A DNA stretch of 64,000 nt from Amycolatopsis sp. NBRC 101858 (GCF_030269325.1 NZ_BSTD01000007.1:372001-436000); one strand, 5' to 3'; shown: positions 8,521 to 16,809, counted from the first letter of the stretch. Made by a program: numbers and translations. The notes: generated by a model not told the origin, from the sequence alone.

Positions 8521-8868
8521 TCAGCCTCCGATCGAGTTGTAGGTGGCGGTGCCGAGATTCGCCACGGCTCCGCCGCTCGGAATAGAAACGGGCGTGCCCG
8601 AGCAGTTGAAACCCTTGTAGAGCTTTTGCGTCCGGTTCGTCAGGTTGAACGCCGACAGAGCGCCGCGTACGCCGAGCAGGCCGGTGATCACGAACCCGGT
8701 GCAGGAGGACGGCGGCGTCACCCCGTACGTCTTCCAGCCGGCCACGGTGGAGCCGTTCGTTGCGCCGAACACGCACATCAACTGGGCAGGACAGTCGCTG
8801 AAGCTGTCCTCACTTGCCGAAGCGGTCGTGACACCGGCGGTGCTCAAGGCCATGACGACACCGGCCAC
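8521..8868 (-). CDS. Small secreted Cys-containing protein, peptidase-inhibitor I36-like; N-terminus probably frameshifted
   Basis: 115 residues as an open frame from GTG 8868. It starts inside a hydrophobic stretch and is followed by TTASASEDSFSDCPAQLMCVF, so it looks like a signal peptide lacking its positive n-region. The mature part has four cysteines and the CPxxxxCxF spacing seen in I36/beta-gamma-crystallin-like secreted proteins; that family link is tentative. Upstream in the same frame the codons would read ISRKIFRATTIG, an ideal n-region, but no normal start exists before a stop. In the neighbouring frame GTG 8915-8917 begins VKKANL; removing one base near 8899 joins these into a complete signal peptide. 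That GTG overlaps the stop of the carboxyltransferase gene. Confidence 0.6.
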   Translation of the reverse strand: MAGVVMALSTAGVTTASASEDSFSDCPAQLMCVFGATNGSTVAGWKTYGVTPPSSCTGFVITGLLGVRGALSAFNLTNRTQKLYKGFNCSGTPVSIPSGGAVANLGTATYNSIGG

Positions 8869-8913
8869 GCCGATTGTCGTCGCCCGGAAGATTTTCCTCG
8901 AGATTCGCCTTCT

Positions 8914-10494
8914 TCACTCCGCACGCACTATTGCGCGGTGAAACGCTAGGGCCGCATCCCGAAAGGACGGACGGCCCACCAGCTTCGGCAGCACCGCGTA
9001 GGCGTCCGGCACCCAGTCGCACAGCCGCGCGCGGGTCTCGCGCGGGTCGATGACGTCCTCCACCGAAAAGCGCTCTGCCGTGCGGAACGGTGAGCGCACC
9101 GCGTCCAGCCGCTCGCGGATCTCCTCGATCCGGGCCGCCCGGTCGTCGGCCGCGTCGAGTTCCGCTCGGTAGGCCGCCTCGATGCCGCCCTCGACCGGGA
9201 GCGATCCCCAGTCGCCCGACGGCCACGCCCAGCGGCGGACCAGGCGGTGGCGGTTGACCTGGCCCGCGCCGCCGACGCCGAACACGCGCCGGACGATCAC
9301 CTCGGCCATCGGGACGCGCGCCTGGTAGACCGCCGTCACCGCGCGGGCGCCGTGGCGGATCGCGCCCGCGCGCTCGGCGGCCGCGCCGATCACCATGCCC
9401 GCCTGGTCGGTCAGCGACACCAGCGGCAGGTGGAACGTCTCACAGAGGTCGACGAGCCGGGTCATGACGTCGGCACCTTCGGGCGTCAACGTCGCGCCGC
9501 GGTACGGGTCCGTCGCCAGGACGCCGACCGGGTGGCCGTTCAGCCGCGCGAGTCCCGCGTAGGCCGACCCGCCCGAAACGGCGTAGTCGAACACCGAACC
9601 TTCGTCGAAGACGCCGTCGAGCAGCGGCCGCAACCGGTAGGGGTGCCGCCGGTTGCGCGGCACCAGCGACAGCAGCGCCTCGTCGCGACGATCCACCGGG
9701 TCCGCAGTGGACCCGACCGGCGGCAGTGCGTCCACAGAGGACGGCAGGTACGCGAGGAACTGTTTCACGACCGCGAAAGCCTCGGCCTCCGACGCCACGA
9801 TCCGGTCGATCGCGCCGCTGCGCCGGTGGACGTCCGCGCCGCCCAGCTCCTCCTTGGTGAGGTCCTCCCCCGTCGCGTGCTTGACGACCGGCGGCCCGGC
9901 GACGAACAACTGCCCGACGTCCTCGACCAGGACGTTCAGGTGCGCCATCACCGCCCGCGCGGCACCGAGCCCGGCCACCGGGCCGAGGCAGAGCGCGACC
10001 ACCGGCACCGTCGAGAGGTTGTCCACCACGACGTCCCAGCCCGGGTTGACCGGGACGTAGGTGAACCCGTGCTGCTCCAGCATCTTGACGCTGCCGCCGC
10101 CCCCGGTGCCCTCGATGAGCCGCACCATCGGCAGGCCGAGCTCGTTCGCGAGCCGCTCGGCGTGGACCTGCTTCTCCATGATCGCCGCGTCGGCCGCGCC
10201 ACCGCGGACGGTGAAGTCGTCGCCGCCGATCGCGACGCGGCGCCCCTCGAGCCGGGCGGTGCCGATGACGAAGTTGGCCGGGGTGAACGACTCCAGCGAG
10301 CCGTCCACATAGGACGCCGTACCGGCGAGCGCGCCGATCTCGTCGAAGCTGCCGGGGTCGACGAGCGCCGCGATCCGCTCACGGACCGTCGAGCGCCCGG
10401 CGGCGTGCTGGCGGGCCACCTTCTCCGGCCCGCCCATGCGCTCGGCCAGCGCCCGCCGCCGCGCGATCTCGTCGACCTCCGGCTGCCAGCTCAT
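8914..10494 (-). CDS. Acyl-CoA carboxylase carboxyltransferase (beta) subunit
   Basis: 526 residues, normal length for a PccB/AccD-type carboxyltransferase or methylmalonyl-CoA decarboxylase alpha subunit. The two crotonase-like halves are visible: GGDDFTVRGGAADAAIMEKQVHAERLA with RLIEGTGGGGSVKMLEQHG and GPVAGLGAARAVMAHLNV in the first; VSGGSAYAGLARLNGHPVGVLATDPYRGATLTPEGADVMTRLVDLCE with LTDQAGMVIG and RRVFGVGGAGQVNRH in the second. It transfers CO2 from carboxybiotin to an acyl-CoA. No biotin carboxylase or biotin carrier is nearby, so it must borrow these or act as part of a degradation enzyme set. The start overlaps the stop of the SDR gene upstream (ATGA), placing it third in an operon. 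Confidence 0.88.
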   Translation of the reverse strand: MSWQPEVDEIARRRALAERMGGPEKVARQHAAGRSTVRERIAALVDPGSFDEIGALAGTASYVDGSLESFTPANFVIGTARLEGRRVAIGGDDFTVRGGAADAAIMEKQVHAERLANELGLPMVRLIEGTGGGGSVKMLEQHGFTYVPVNPGWDVVVDNLSTVPVVALCLGPVAGLGAARAVMAHLNVLVEDVGQLFVAGPPVVKHATGEDLTKEELGGADVHRRSGAIDRIVASEAEAFAVVKQFLAYLPSSVDALPPVGSTADPVDRRDEALLSLVPRNRRHPYRLRPLLDGVFDEGSVFDYAVSGGSAYAGLARLNGHPVGVLATDPYRGATLTPEGADVMTRLVDLCETFHLPLVSLTDQAGMVIGAAAERAGAIRHGARAVTAVYQARVPMAEVIVRRVFGVGGAGQVNRHRLVRRWAWPSGDWGSLPVEGGIEAAYRAELDAADDRAARIEEIRERLDAVRSPFRTAERFSVEDVIDPRETRARLCDWVPDAYAVLPKLVGRPSFRDAALAFHRAIVRAE

Positions 10495-11261
10495 TCGGCT
10501 TCGAGGGCCGCTTCGACCTTGCGCTGCAGCTTGTTCATCCCGCCGAGCCACCGGTCGGTCTGCGTCGCGCGGGCCGCGTAGTAGTCCGCGACCTCCGGGT
10601 GCGGCAGCACGAGGAACTGCTTCGCCTCGATGGCCGCGAACAGCGCGTCCGCGACCTGCTCGGGCTCGATCGCCGACGCGCCCATCAGCAGCTGGCCGGC
10701 GGTGCCGGTGCTCTCCAGCATCGCGGTGCGCACGCCCTGCGGGCAGATCGCCTGCACGGTGATGCCGCGGTGCCGGTAGGTCGCGGACAGGTACTCGGCG
10801 AACGCGAGCGCGCCGTGCTTGGTCACCGAGTACGGCGCCGAGCCGAGACTGGTCAGCAGCCCGGCGGCGGACACCGTCGCGATGAAATGGCCCTGGCCGC
10901 GTTCGAGCCACGCGGGCAGCAGCAGGTTGGCCGCGCGGACGTGCGCCATGACGTTGACGTCCCAGGTGCGCGCCCACACCTCTTCGGGGCTTTCCGGGCC
11001 GCCGAAGGGCGCGATGCCCGCGTTGGCGCAGAAGACGTCGATCTCGCCGAGGGTCTCGCGAGCGCTCTCGACGAGCTTCGCGACGCCGTCGACGCTCGCG
11101 ACGTCGCCGACGAACGCCGTCCCGCCGACCTCTTTCGCGATTTCCGCGGCCTTGTCCCCGTCGAGATCGGCGACCACGACCCGAGCACCGTCCGCGGCGA
11201 AGCGGCGGGCCAGCGCGGCACCGATGCCCCCGCCGCCCCCGGTGACGACGACGCCGGTCAC
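10491..11261 (-). CDS. Short-chain dehydrogenase/reductase (second gene of operon)
   Basis: 256 residues. NAD(P)-binding motif TGGGGGIGAALARRFAADGARVVVADLDGDK at the N-terminus (an unusually Gly-rich TGxxxGIG), NAG-type motif CANAGIAPFG near residue 85, catalytic Ser in ATVSAAGLLT and YSVTK (Tyr and Lys) near residues 150-154. Classical SDR enzymes oxidise secondary alcohols or reduce ketones; substrate unknown. GTG 11261 overlaps the stop of the upstream SDR (GTGA) and its own stop overlaps the carboxyltransferase start (ATGA), so all three genes are translated as a unit. The C-terminal tail of about 30 charged residues is longer than in typical SDRs. Confidence 0.9.
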   Translation of the reverse strand: MTGVVVTGGGGGIGAALARRFAADGARVVVADLDGDKAAEIAKEVGGTAFVGDVASVDGVAKLVESARETLGEIDVFCANAGIAPFGGPESPEEVWARTWDVNVMAHVRAANLLLPAWLERGQGHFIATVSAAGLLTSLGSAPYSVTKHGALAFAEYLSATYRHRGITVQAICPQGVRTAMLESTGTAGQLLMGASAIEPEQVADALFAAIEAKQFLVLPHPEVADYYAARATQTDRWLGGMNKLQRKVEAALEAE

Positions 11262-12010
11262 AGGCCACCGCCCAGGGTCACGCCGCCGTCGAGCACCATC
11301 GTCTGGCCGGTGATCCAGCCCGCGTCGTCGGACAGCAGGAACGCGACGGCGCCGGCGATGTCGGCCGGCACGCCGAGGCGCTTCATCGGGTAGGCCGCCG
11401 AGACCTCTTCTTCGCGGCCTTCGTAGAGCGCGGTGGCGAACTTCGTCTTGACGACGGCGGGCGCGACGGCGTTGACGCGGATCTTCGGGCCCAGTTCGGC
11501 GCCGAGCTCGACGGTCAGCCGGATCAGCGCGGCCTTGCTGACGCCGTACATGCCGATGCCGGGCGACGCGCCGAGGCCGGCGACGGAGGCGACGTTGACG
11601 ACGGCACCGCCGTGCTCCCCCATCCACGCGTCGCGGGCACGCTTGGTCCAGCCGAGCGGCGCGAGCACGTTGACGCCGAGGATCTTCGCCGCGGCGGCCG
11701 GGTCGATGTCCAGGGTCGGCCCGTAGACCGGGTTGATGCCGGTGTTGTTGACCAGGTAGTCGAGCCGGCCGAAGGTCTCGATCGTCTTCGCGATCGCCTC
11801 GTCCTGGTGGTCGGTGTCGTCGGACTTGCCGGGCACGAACATGGCGACGTCGGGCCCGCCGAGGGAGTTGACGGCCTCCTCGAGAGCTTCGGGCTTGCGC
11901 GCGGTGATGCACACCTTGGCCCCGCGCTCGACGAGCGTCTTCGCGATCCCGAGGCCGATGCCCCGGCTCGCCCCGGTGACGATCGCGACGCGATCCTTGA
12001 ACGAGTTCAC
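11258..12010 (-). CDS. Short-chain dehydrogenase/reductase, FabG-like (first gene of operon)
   Basis: 250 residues. All classical SDR elements are present: VAIVTGASRGIGLGIAKTLVERGAKVCITAR near residues 6-36, NNTGINPVYG (the usual NNAG with Thr in place of Ala), SVAGLGASPGIGMYGVSKAAL with YxxxK, and the closing SDDAGWITGQTMVLDGGVTLG typical of FabG relatives. GTG 12010 is the likely start; the open frame continues upstream without good ribosome sites. GGAG lies about ten bases before it. It heads the SDR-SDR-carboxyltransferase operon; the company suggests turnover of a hydroxyacyl or branched acyl-CoA, but no substrate can be assigned. Confidence 0.9.
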   Translation of the reverse strand: MNSFKDRVAIVTGASRGIGLGIAKTLVERGAKVCITARKPEALEEAVNSLGGPDVAMFVPGKSDDTDHQDEAIAKTIETFGRLDYLVNNTGINPVYGPTLDIDPAAAAKILGVNVLAPLGWTKRARDAWMGEHGGAVVNVASVAGLGASPGIGMYGVSKAALIRLTVELGAELGPKIRVNAVAPAVVKTKFATALYEGREEEVSAAYPMKRLGVPADIAGAVAFLLSDDAGWITGQTMVLDGGVTLGGGL

Positions 12011-12137
12011 GGCAGTGTGTCTCCTTCGCGGTGTGGTACCCGGCACATGCTAAGCGGTCGGTCAGGTGCTCATTATGCGCGATGCGGCCATCCTCTCAAG
12101 CCGACCCACGTCACACCGGCCGACGGCGGCCGGGTAC

Positions 12138-12601
12138 TCAGCGCCAGAACGGCAGGCAGGCCCAGTACGCGGCCGCCACGACGGGAACGAGCAGGAAGAG
12201 CACGGTCGCCGGAACACCGGTGACGCGCTTCGACGGCAGCCGGCCCGCCGCGGCGGCCGGCCGTCCGCGCATCCGCAGGCGGATCCTCGGCGAGGCGATC
12301 GCGGCGGACCAGCTCGCCTCGAGCCCGGCCTCGATCTCTTCGATGCGCCTGCTGATCTGCCGGACGGCCCGGATCCGCCACAGCATCGCCATCCGAGGGT
12401 CACCACGAACCCGAAGAAGGCGAACAGCACGAGCACGGCGGGCGGCAGCCGGGACACTTCACCGGACGCCGCGGAGACGGCGATCAGCGCGCTGTTCAGC
12501 GTGATGAGCAGGCCGCCCGTGCGGAAGTAGATCTGGTCTTCGTGGAAGTAGTGCGCGGAGAGCAGCCAGGCTTCTTCGCGCTCCGGCAACGGTGACGTCA
12601 T
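12138..12601 (-). pseudogene. Small membrane protein gene interrupted by a -1 frameshift
   Basis: Two frames must be joined to make one protein of about 154 residues. From ATG 12601 the first frame reads SPLPEREEAWLLSAHYFHEDQ, then two hydrophobic segments (GGLLITLNSALIAVSAASG and LPPAVLVLFAFFGFVVTLG) and degenerates into Arg/Gly/Pro-rich nonsense. At about 12393 the neighbouring frame continues with MAMLWRIRAVRQISRRIEEIEAGLEASW and ends with a further membrane segment (VPATVLFLLVPVVAAAYWACLPFW) at stop 12138. One base is missing between CTCGG and ATGGCG. It may be a sequence error, a recent mutation, or a rare frameshift; no slippery heptamer is visible. The intact protein would be a small multi-helix membrane protein; family not named. 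Confidence 0.7.
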
Positions 12602-12658
12602 GCCCGTGAGCCGCGGACCGTGGTCGCGGCGGAACACCACGCACTCGTTCGGAGCAGC

Positions 12659-12697
12659 GGCCGGGGGCGCCGCCCGGATCGGACAGCGCCCCCGGCC
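12659..12697 (-). terminator. Hairpin terminator after the Ala/Pro-rich membrane protein gene
   Basis: Perfect 12-bp inverted repeat GGCCGGGGGCGC (12659-12670) and complement (12686-12697), loop 15 bases. It begins 10 bases past the stop of the 12707-13465 gene, before the frameshifted membrane gene. Confidence 0.65.
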
Positions 12698-12706
12698 GGT
12701 CCGGCC

Positions 12707-13465
12707 CTACCGGGCCTTGTTCTCGGTCTTGCCCTTGCCCGCGGCCGCGTGGCCGTTGGCGCCGTTGGCCGGCTTCGGGGCCTCGGCCGGCTTGGGAGCC
12801 GCCGCAGCCGGTTTCGCGGGCGGCTTCGGGGCGTCGGCCGGCTCGGGGGCCGCGGCCACCGGCTTGGCCGGCGTCGGCGGCACCGCCTGGTCGGCCGGAG
12901 TCACCACCTTGTCGGCGGGCACCGGTGCCTTGTCCTCCTCCACCAGCGGGTTCGACCGCTTGACCTGCACGACGGCCACGATCGCGGCGGCTACCGCGCC
13001 GAAGGCGAGCACCCACGGCCAACGGGCCCGCCGGGTGCGCTCCCCGCGTGCCACGCTCTTCGCTTCCTCCAGCGCCACGGCCAGGTCCCGCTTCGCCGTC
13101 GCGACGGCCTTGCGCCGCTTGCGGTTCGAGTCGTTGGCCGAACCCGCCACCGTCGCGATCGCCTGCGCCGCCTTGCGGCCCGGGTCACGCAGCTTCACCG
13201 CGCGGGAGAGCACCTCGTCGCGGGCGGCGACCGAGTGCTTCCGCACGTCCCGGCGCGAAGACCGGGTGCTCTTGTCGAAGTCCTTGGACGCCGAGCGGCC
13301 GACCTTCGCCAGCTCGTCCGCGCCTTCGGTCAGCTTCCGATCGGTGATCTCCACCGCGCGCGCGGCCGCGGCCGCACCGACCCGCGCCGCCTCCGCGGCG
13401 AGATCCCGGACACCGGCCGCCGCTGTCTTCACCGATCGCCCGACCGGAGCATCGCCCTGGCCCAT
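12707..13465 (-). CDS. Single-pass membrane protein with basic helical N-terminus and Pro/Ala/Lys-rich tail
   Basis: 252 residues, no recognised family. Residues 1-150 are helical, rich in Ala, Lys and Arg with no signal peptide; a single membrane helix lies at about 153-172 (WPWVLAFGAVAAAIVAVVQV), flanked by ERTRRAR on the N-side and KRSN on the C-side. The last 75 residues are a low-complexity tail with repeated P/A/K units (PAKPVAAAPEPADAPKPPAK and similar), resembling cell-wall-spanning or histone-like tails of actinobacterial proteins. ATG 13465 follows AGAGGTGA. The repeats and charge suggest a cell-envelope role, but nothing defines its activity. Transcription appears to stop at the hairpin 12659-12697. 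Confidence 0.7.
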   Translation of the reverse strand: MGQGDAPVGRSVKTAAAGVRDLAAEAARVGAAAAARAVEITDRKLTEGADELAKVGRSASKDFDKSTRSSRRDVRKHSVAARDEVLSRAVKLRDPGRKAAQAIATVAGSANDSNRKRRKAVATAKRDLAVALEEAKSVARGERTRRARWPWVLAFGAVAAAIVAVVQVKRSNPLVEEDKAPVPADKVVTPADQAVPPTPAKPVAAAPEPADAPKPPAKPAAAAPKPAEAPKPANGANGHAAAGKGKTENKAR

Positions 13466-13571
13466 GTGATCACCTCTCACTAGTCCGGCAGGCAGGGGCC
13501 TGCTCAGTCTCACTCCTGTGGGCTACCCACCAATCCGCCTTCCGGAACCTCGGACCACCCGTCGGTGTCGG

Positions 13572-14456
13572 TCAGGCCCGCACGTCGGGCAGGCTCTTGC
13601 CGCGCTGGAGGCGCCACGCGTCGCCGGATTCGCCGTCGTCGGTCGAACTGCTCAGGTGGGCCCACTTCGCGTCGGTGTCGACGCGGTGCTGCCACGCCTC
13701 GCGGCCGTACTCGTAGGCGTCGCTGCCCGCCAGCAGGCGCAGCGGCGGCTCGTCGAGGCCCGCGACCGTGAGCACCAGGTCGGCGACCTTCCGCGGGTCG
13801 CTGTTCGCGTGCTTTTCGAAGTCGGCCATCGCGCGGGCGGACGCGCCGACCGTCGCCTCGTACGGCTCGCTGATCGGCGGTGTGGCCATCGACGCGCCGC
13901 CCCAGTCGGTGCGCATGCCGCCCGGCTCGAGGACCGTGAGCTTGATGCCCAGTGGGGCGACCTCCGCGGCGAGCGCTTCGGTGAAGCCGCCGACCGCCCA
14001 CTTCGCCGACTGGTACGCCGTCATCCCCGGGCTGCCGACGCGGCCGCCGACGGACGAGATCTGGATGATCCGCCCGCCGCCTTGCTTGCGCAGCACCGGA
14101 ATCGCCGCCTTGGTGACGTAGACCGTGCCGAGGAAGTTCGTCTCGATCTGCCGGCGGAAGACGTCGAGCGTCGTGTCCTCCAGGGACACCCGGTCGCCCT
14201 GGCCGGCGTTGTTGACCACGACGTCGATCCGGCCGAACGCGGCGACGCCGGCCGCCACCGCGGCTTCGGCGGCCGAGGCGTCGGTGACGTCGAGCGGCTC
14301 GACGTGGACGCGGTCGCCGTAGCGGGCCACGAGGTCGTCCAGGGCCCGCGGGTCCCGCGCGGTCGCGACGACGCGGTGCCCGGCGTCGAGGGCCCGCTCG
14401 GCGATGCGCCGGCCGAGGCCGCGCGACGAACCGGTCACGAAAAACACTGAACTCAT
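13572..14456 (-). CDS. Short-chain dehydrogenase/reductase under TetR control
   Basis: 294 residues. SDR motifs: FFVTGSSRGLGRRIAERALDAGHRVVATARD, NNAGQGDRVSLEDT, ISSVGGRVGSPGMTAYQSAKWAVGG with Tyr and Lys of the active site. The extended C-terminus (LRLLAGSDAYEYGREAWQHR) is typical of oxidoreductases annotated as SDR family with NADP preference (Arg after the first strand, TARD). Divergent from the TetR gene at 14550; the gap between them holds the palindromic operator 14470-14494, 13-40 bases upstream of its start, so the SDR is the likely regulated target, perhaps for detoxifying the aldehyde or ketone ligand sensed by the TetR. Confidence 0.92.
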   Translation of the reverse strand: MSSVFFVTGSSRGLGRRIAERALDAGHRVVATARDPRALDDLVARYGDRVHVEPLDVTDASAAEAAVAAGVAAFGRIDVVVNNAGQGDRVSLEDTTLDVFRRQIETNFLGTVYVTKAAIPVLRKQGGGRIIQISSVGGRVGSPGMTAYQSAKWAVGGFTEALAAEVAPLGIKLTVLEPGGMRTDWGGASMATPPISEPYEATVGASARAMADFEKHANSDPRKVADLVLTVAGLDEPPLRLLAGSDAYEYGREAWQHRVDTDAKWAHLSSSTDDGESGDAWRLQRGKSLPDVRA

Positions 14457-14469
14457 CGGAAGCTCCTTC

Positions 14470-14494
14470 GTTAACGCAACGTCTTTGCGTTAAC
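14470..14494. promoter_or_regulatory. Predicted TetR operator (perfect inverted repeat)
   Basis: GTTAACGCAA (14470-14479), 5-base spacer, TTGCGTTAAC (14485-14494): a perfect 10-bp inverted repeat between the divergent SDR and TetR genes. Extra half sites GCGTTAA (14515-14521) and TTGCGTTA (14532-14539) lie closer to the TetR start. The arrangement fits autoregulation plus control of the SDR. Confidence 0.8.
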
Positions 14495-14549
14495 TCGAAC
14501 ATAGCTCCGCCTCCGCGTTAAGTCAAAGCCGTTGCGTTATCGTGGACGC

Positions 14550-15203
14550 GTGCCCCAGCCCCGCCAGCGCGCCCGCTCCGACCAGGACAAAGAGGTGCGC
14601 AAGACCGCCCTGCTGACCGCCGCGCGCGAGCTCGCGGTCGAGCGGGGCGTGCGCGAGGTCACGCTCACCGAGGTGACGAGCCGGGTGGGCCTGCACCCCT
14701 CGGCGCTGCGGCGGTACTTCGAATCCCGCGAGGAGCTGCTGCTCGAACTGGCGGAGCAGGGCTGGGCCGACTGGCGCGCGCGGCTGCTGGCGGACCTCGA
14801 CGGCCGTCGCCTGGGCCCGGTCGAGGTCGCCGAGGTCGTCGCCGGGTCACTGGACGCACTCCCCCTGTTCTGCGACCTGCAGACGCACGTCGGTCTCAGC
14901 CTGGAGGGCGCGGTCCGGCTGGAGCGGGCGCGGGCCTACAAGACCGCGGCCTCGGCGGCGTTCGACGCGATGACGGCGTCCCTGGTCGAGACGGGTGCCG
15001 GCCTGGACACCGAGGGCGCCCGGACACTCCTGACGGCGGCGATGAGCTGCGCGGCGTACCTGTTCCAGCTGTCCCGGCCGTCGCCGACCCTGCGCCGGCT
15101 GTACGACGAGGTGCCGCGGTGGGCCCACAGCGCGCTGCGGTTCCGGGAGCAGCTGACGACGTTGCTGAAAGCCGTGGCGTTGGGCGTGGCCGGGGGGCCG
15201 TGA
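14550..15203 (+). CDS. TetR-family repressor
   Basis: 217 residues from GTG 14550; an upstream TTG would add six residues and lies inside the operator region, so it is less likely. The N-terminal helix-turn-helix is clear: KTALLTAARELAVERGVREVTLTEVTSRVGLHPSALRRYFESREELLLELAE near residues 20-70. The C-terminal ligand domain is not similar to a regulator of known ligand that I recognise. Divergent from the SDR with a shared palindromic operator. Its stop lies 4 bp from the stop of the convergent kinase gene. Confidence 0.9.
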   Translation: MPQPRQRARSDQDKEVRKTALLTAARELAVERGVREVTLTEVTSRVGLHPSALRRYFESREELLLELAEQGWADWRARLLADLDGRRLGPVEVAEVVAGSLDALPLFCDLQTHVGLSLEGAVRLERARAYKTAASAAFDAMTASLVETGAGLDTEGARTLLTAAMSCAAYLFQLSRPSPTLRRLYDEVPRWAHSALRFREQLTTLLKAVALGVAGGP

Positions 15204-15207
15204 CCGG

Positions 15208-16809
15208 TCAGGGGCCGCCCGGGCCCTTGCCCTTACCCGGGCCGTTCTCCCGGGGCTTGCCCTTGGCTTTGTCGATGGCTTTGTCGATGGCCTTGTCGGC
15301 GGGCTTTTCGAGGTCCGCGGCCGGACCTCGCACCGCGTCGGACGGGACCGGCTGCGGCCGGGGTATCGCCGCCACCGGGGGCGCTTCCTGCCGCGACCCG
15401 ACCAGCACGGCCGCCGCGGACGGTGACGCGGGGACCGGCGACGGGCTGTTCGGGGCGACCGACCCCGCGACGGGCTCCCCGGACCCGGCGGGCGCCGTGG
15501 TGTCCGGCTGGGTGAGCAGCACCCCGAGCACGACAGCCGCGGCCGCGGTGGCGAGGCCGCCGGCGGCGACCAGCTTGCGCCGGCGCGGCGCGGGTGGCTT
15601 CCGCCCAGGCAAGGGGGTCGCCGCCGGCACCACGGCGGTGGCAGCGAGATCACCCACCGGCTGCCCCCGGCGCCGGGCGCGCGCGGTGGCCATGACCGTG
15701 GCGGCAACCAGCTTGCGCCGGCGCGGCGCGGGCGGCTTCCGCCCACGCGAGGGGGTCGCCGCCGGCACCACGGCGGTGGCAGCGAGATCACCCACCGGCT
15801 GCCCCCGGCGCCCGGCGCGCGCGGTGGCCATGACCGCGGCGGCGAGTCCCCTGGCGGCAGCGAGACTCCGCCCGTGCGGTCCAGGCGCTGCAAGCTCGCG
15901 CTCGGGCGGTGCAGGTGTCACCACGGTCTCCGCGGCGGTCACCGCAAGCCCACCCCCGGCCGGCGCGGGTGTCACCACCGTCTCGGGCGGCTCCCTCAGC
16001 AGCCGCGCGACCTCCCCCGCCGTCGGGCGCTGCCCCGGCTCACGGGCGGTCATCCGTTCGAGGACCTGCGCCAGCCAACCGGGCAGACCGTCCGGAATCC
16101 GGGGTGGCCGGCGCAACCGGGCCGTCGCCGACTCGGCCAGGGTTCCCGGGTACTCGCGCTCTGCCGTCATGCACTCCAGCACGATCAAGCCGAGCGCGTA
16201 CACGTCGGCCGCCGGGGTGGCTTCCTCGCCCTCGACCTGCTCCGGGGCCAGGTACGCCGCCGTGCCCGTCACCAGGCCCGTGCCGGTCACGTGCGTCGAC
16301 CCCAGCTCGTGGGCGATGCCGAAGTCCGAGATCAGCGGGCCGTCGCCGTCGAGGAGGATGTTGGCGGGCTTCAAGTCGCGGTGGACGATCCGGCGGTCGT
16401 GGATGCAGGCCAGCGCCCCGGCGAGCTCGGCCGCCACCTCCGTGACCTGCCCGGCCGGCATCGGCCCGGCAAGCAGGCGTTGCGCGAGGTTCTCCCCCGT
16501 CACCAGCCGCATCACGAGGAAGGGCCAGTCGCCGTCCGTGCCGCTGTCGTACACCGCGACGACGCCGGGGTGGTCGATGCTGGCTTGGATCGCCTTCTCC
16601 CGCAGCCGGCGCAGCCCTTCGACGGCCACCGTGCCCCGTTCGTACACCTTCACCGCGACGTCCCGGCTCAGCAGCCGGTCGAACGCCTGGTAGACGCGGG
16701 CGGTGCCGCCGGTGCCGATCAGGCCGCCGATCTCGTAGCGCCCGGCGATCACGTCCGGCGGCTCGTCGCGGGCCCACCACGGCTGTCTGTCCGGTGATCC
16801 GGGGAGCAC
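15208..16809 (-). CDS. Membrane Ser/Thr protein kinase (PknB-like) with duplicated juxtamembrane segment
   Basis: 533 residues from GTG 16809, which has GGAGG nine bases upstream; a GTG 33 bases earlier is possible. Cytosolic kinase domain at about residues 20-275: glycine loop GTGGTARVYQAF, Lys54 in VAVKVYE, catalytic loop HRDLKPAN with Asp145, DFG at 162-164, activation segment and APEQVEG. It phosphorylates Ser/Thr on unknown partners. A tandemly repeated 46-residue unit precedes the single membrane helix (LVAAGGLATAAAAVVLGVLL). The extracellular part is short, low-complexity (Pro/Ala/Ser, then DKAIDKAIDKAKGKPREN and Gly/Lys) and lacks PASTA or other sensor domains. It is convergent with the TetR gene and transcribed alone. 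Confidence 0.93.
   Translation of the reverse strand: MLPGSPDRQPWWARDEPPDVIAGRYEIGGLIGTGGTARVYQAFDRLLSRDVAVKVYERGTVAVEGLRRLREKAIQASIDHPGVVAVYDSGTDGDWPFLVMRLVTGENLAQRLLAGPMPAGQVTEVAAELAGALACIHDRRIVHRDLKPANILLDGDGPLISDFGIAHELGSTHVTGTGLVTGTAAYLAPEQVEGEEATPAADVYALGLIVLECMTAEREYPGTLAESATARLRRPPRIPDGLPGWLAQVLERMTAREPGQRPTAGEVARLLREPPETVVTPAPAGGGLAVTAAETVVTPAPPERELAAPGPHGRSLAAARGLAAAVMATARAGRRGQPVGDLAATAVVPAATPSRGRKPPAPRRRKLVAATVMATARARRRGQPVGDLAATAVVPAATPLPGRKPPAPRRRKLVAAGGLATAAAAVVLGVLLTQPDTTAPAGSGEPVAGSVAPNSPSPVPASPSAAAVLVGSRQEAPPVAAIPRPQPVPSDAVRGPAADLEKPADKAIDKAIDKAKGKPRENGPGKGKGPGGP
15564..15839. repeat. Direct tandem repeat, 2 x 138 bp, inside the kinase gene
   Basis: Copy 1 is 15564-15701 and copy 2 is 15702-15839, nearly identical apart from a few substitutions and in frame (46 residues). 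Each unit encodes VMATARAxRRGQPVGDLA, AATP, GRKPPAPRRRKLVAA. The unit ends at the Arg/Lys cluster just before the membrane helix, so duplication doubled the juxtamembrane linker of the kinase. Confidence 0.9.
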
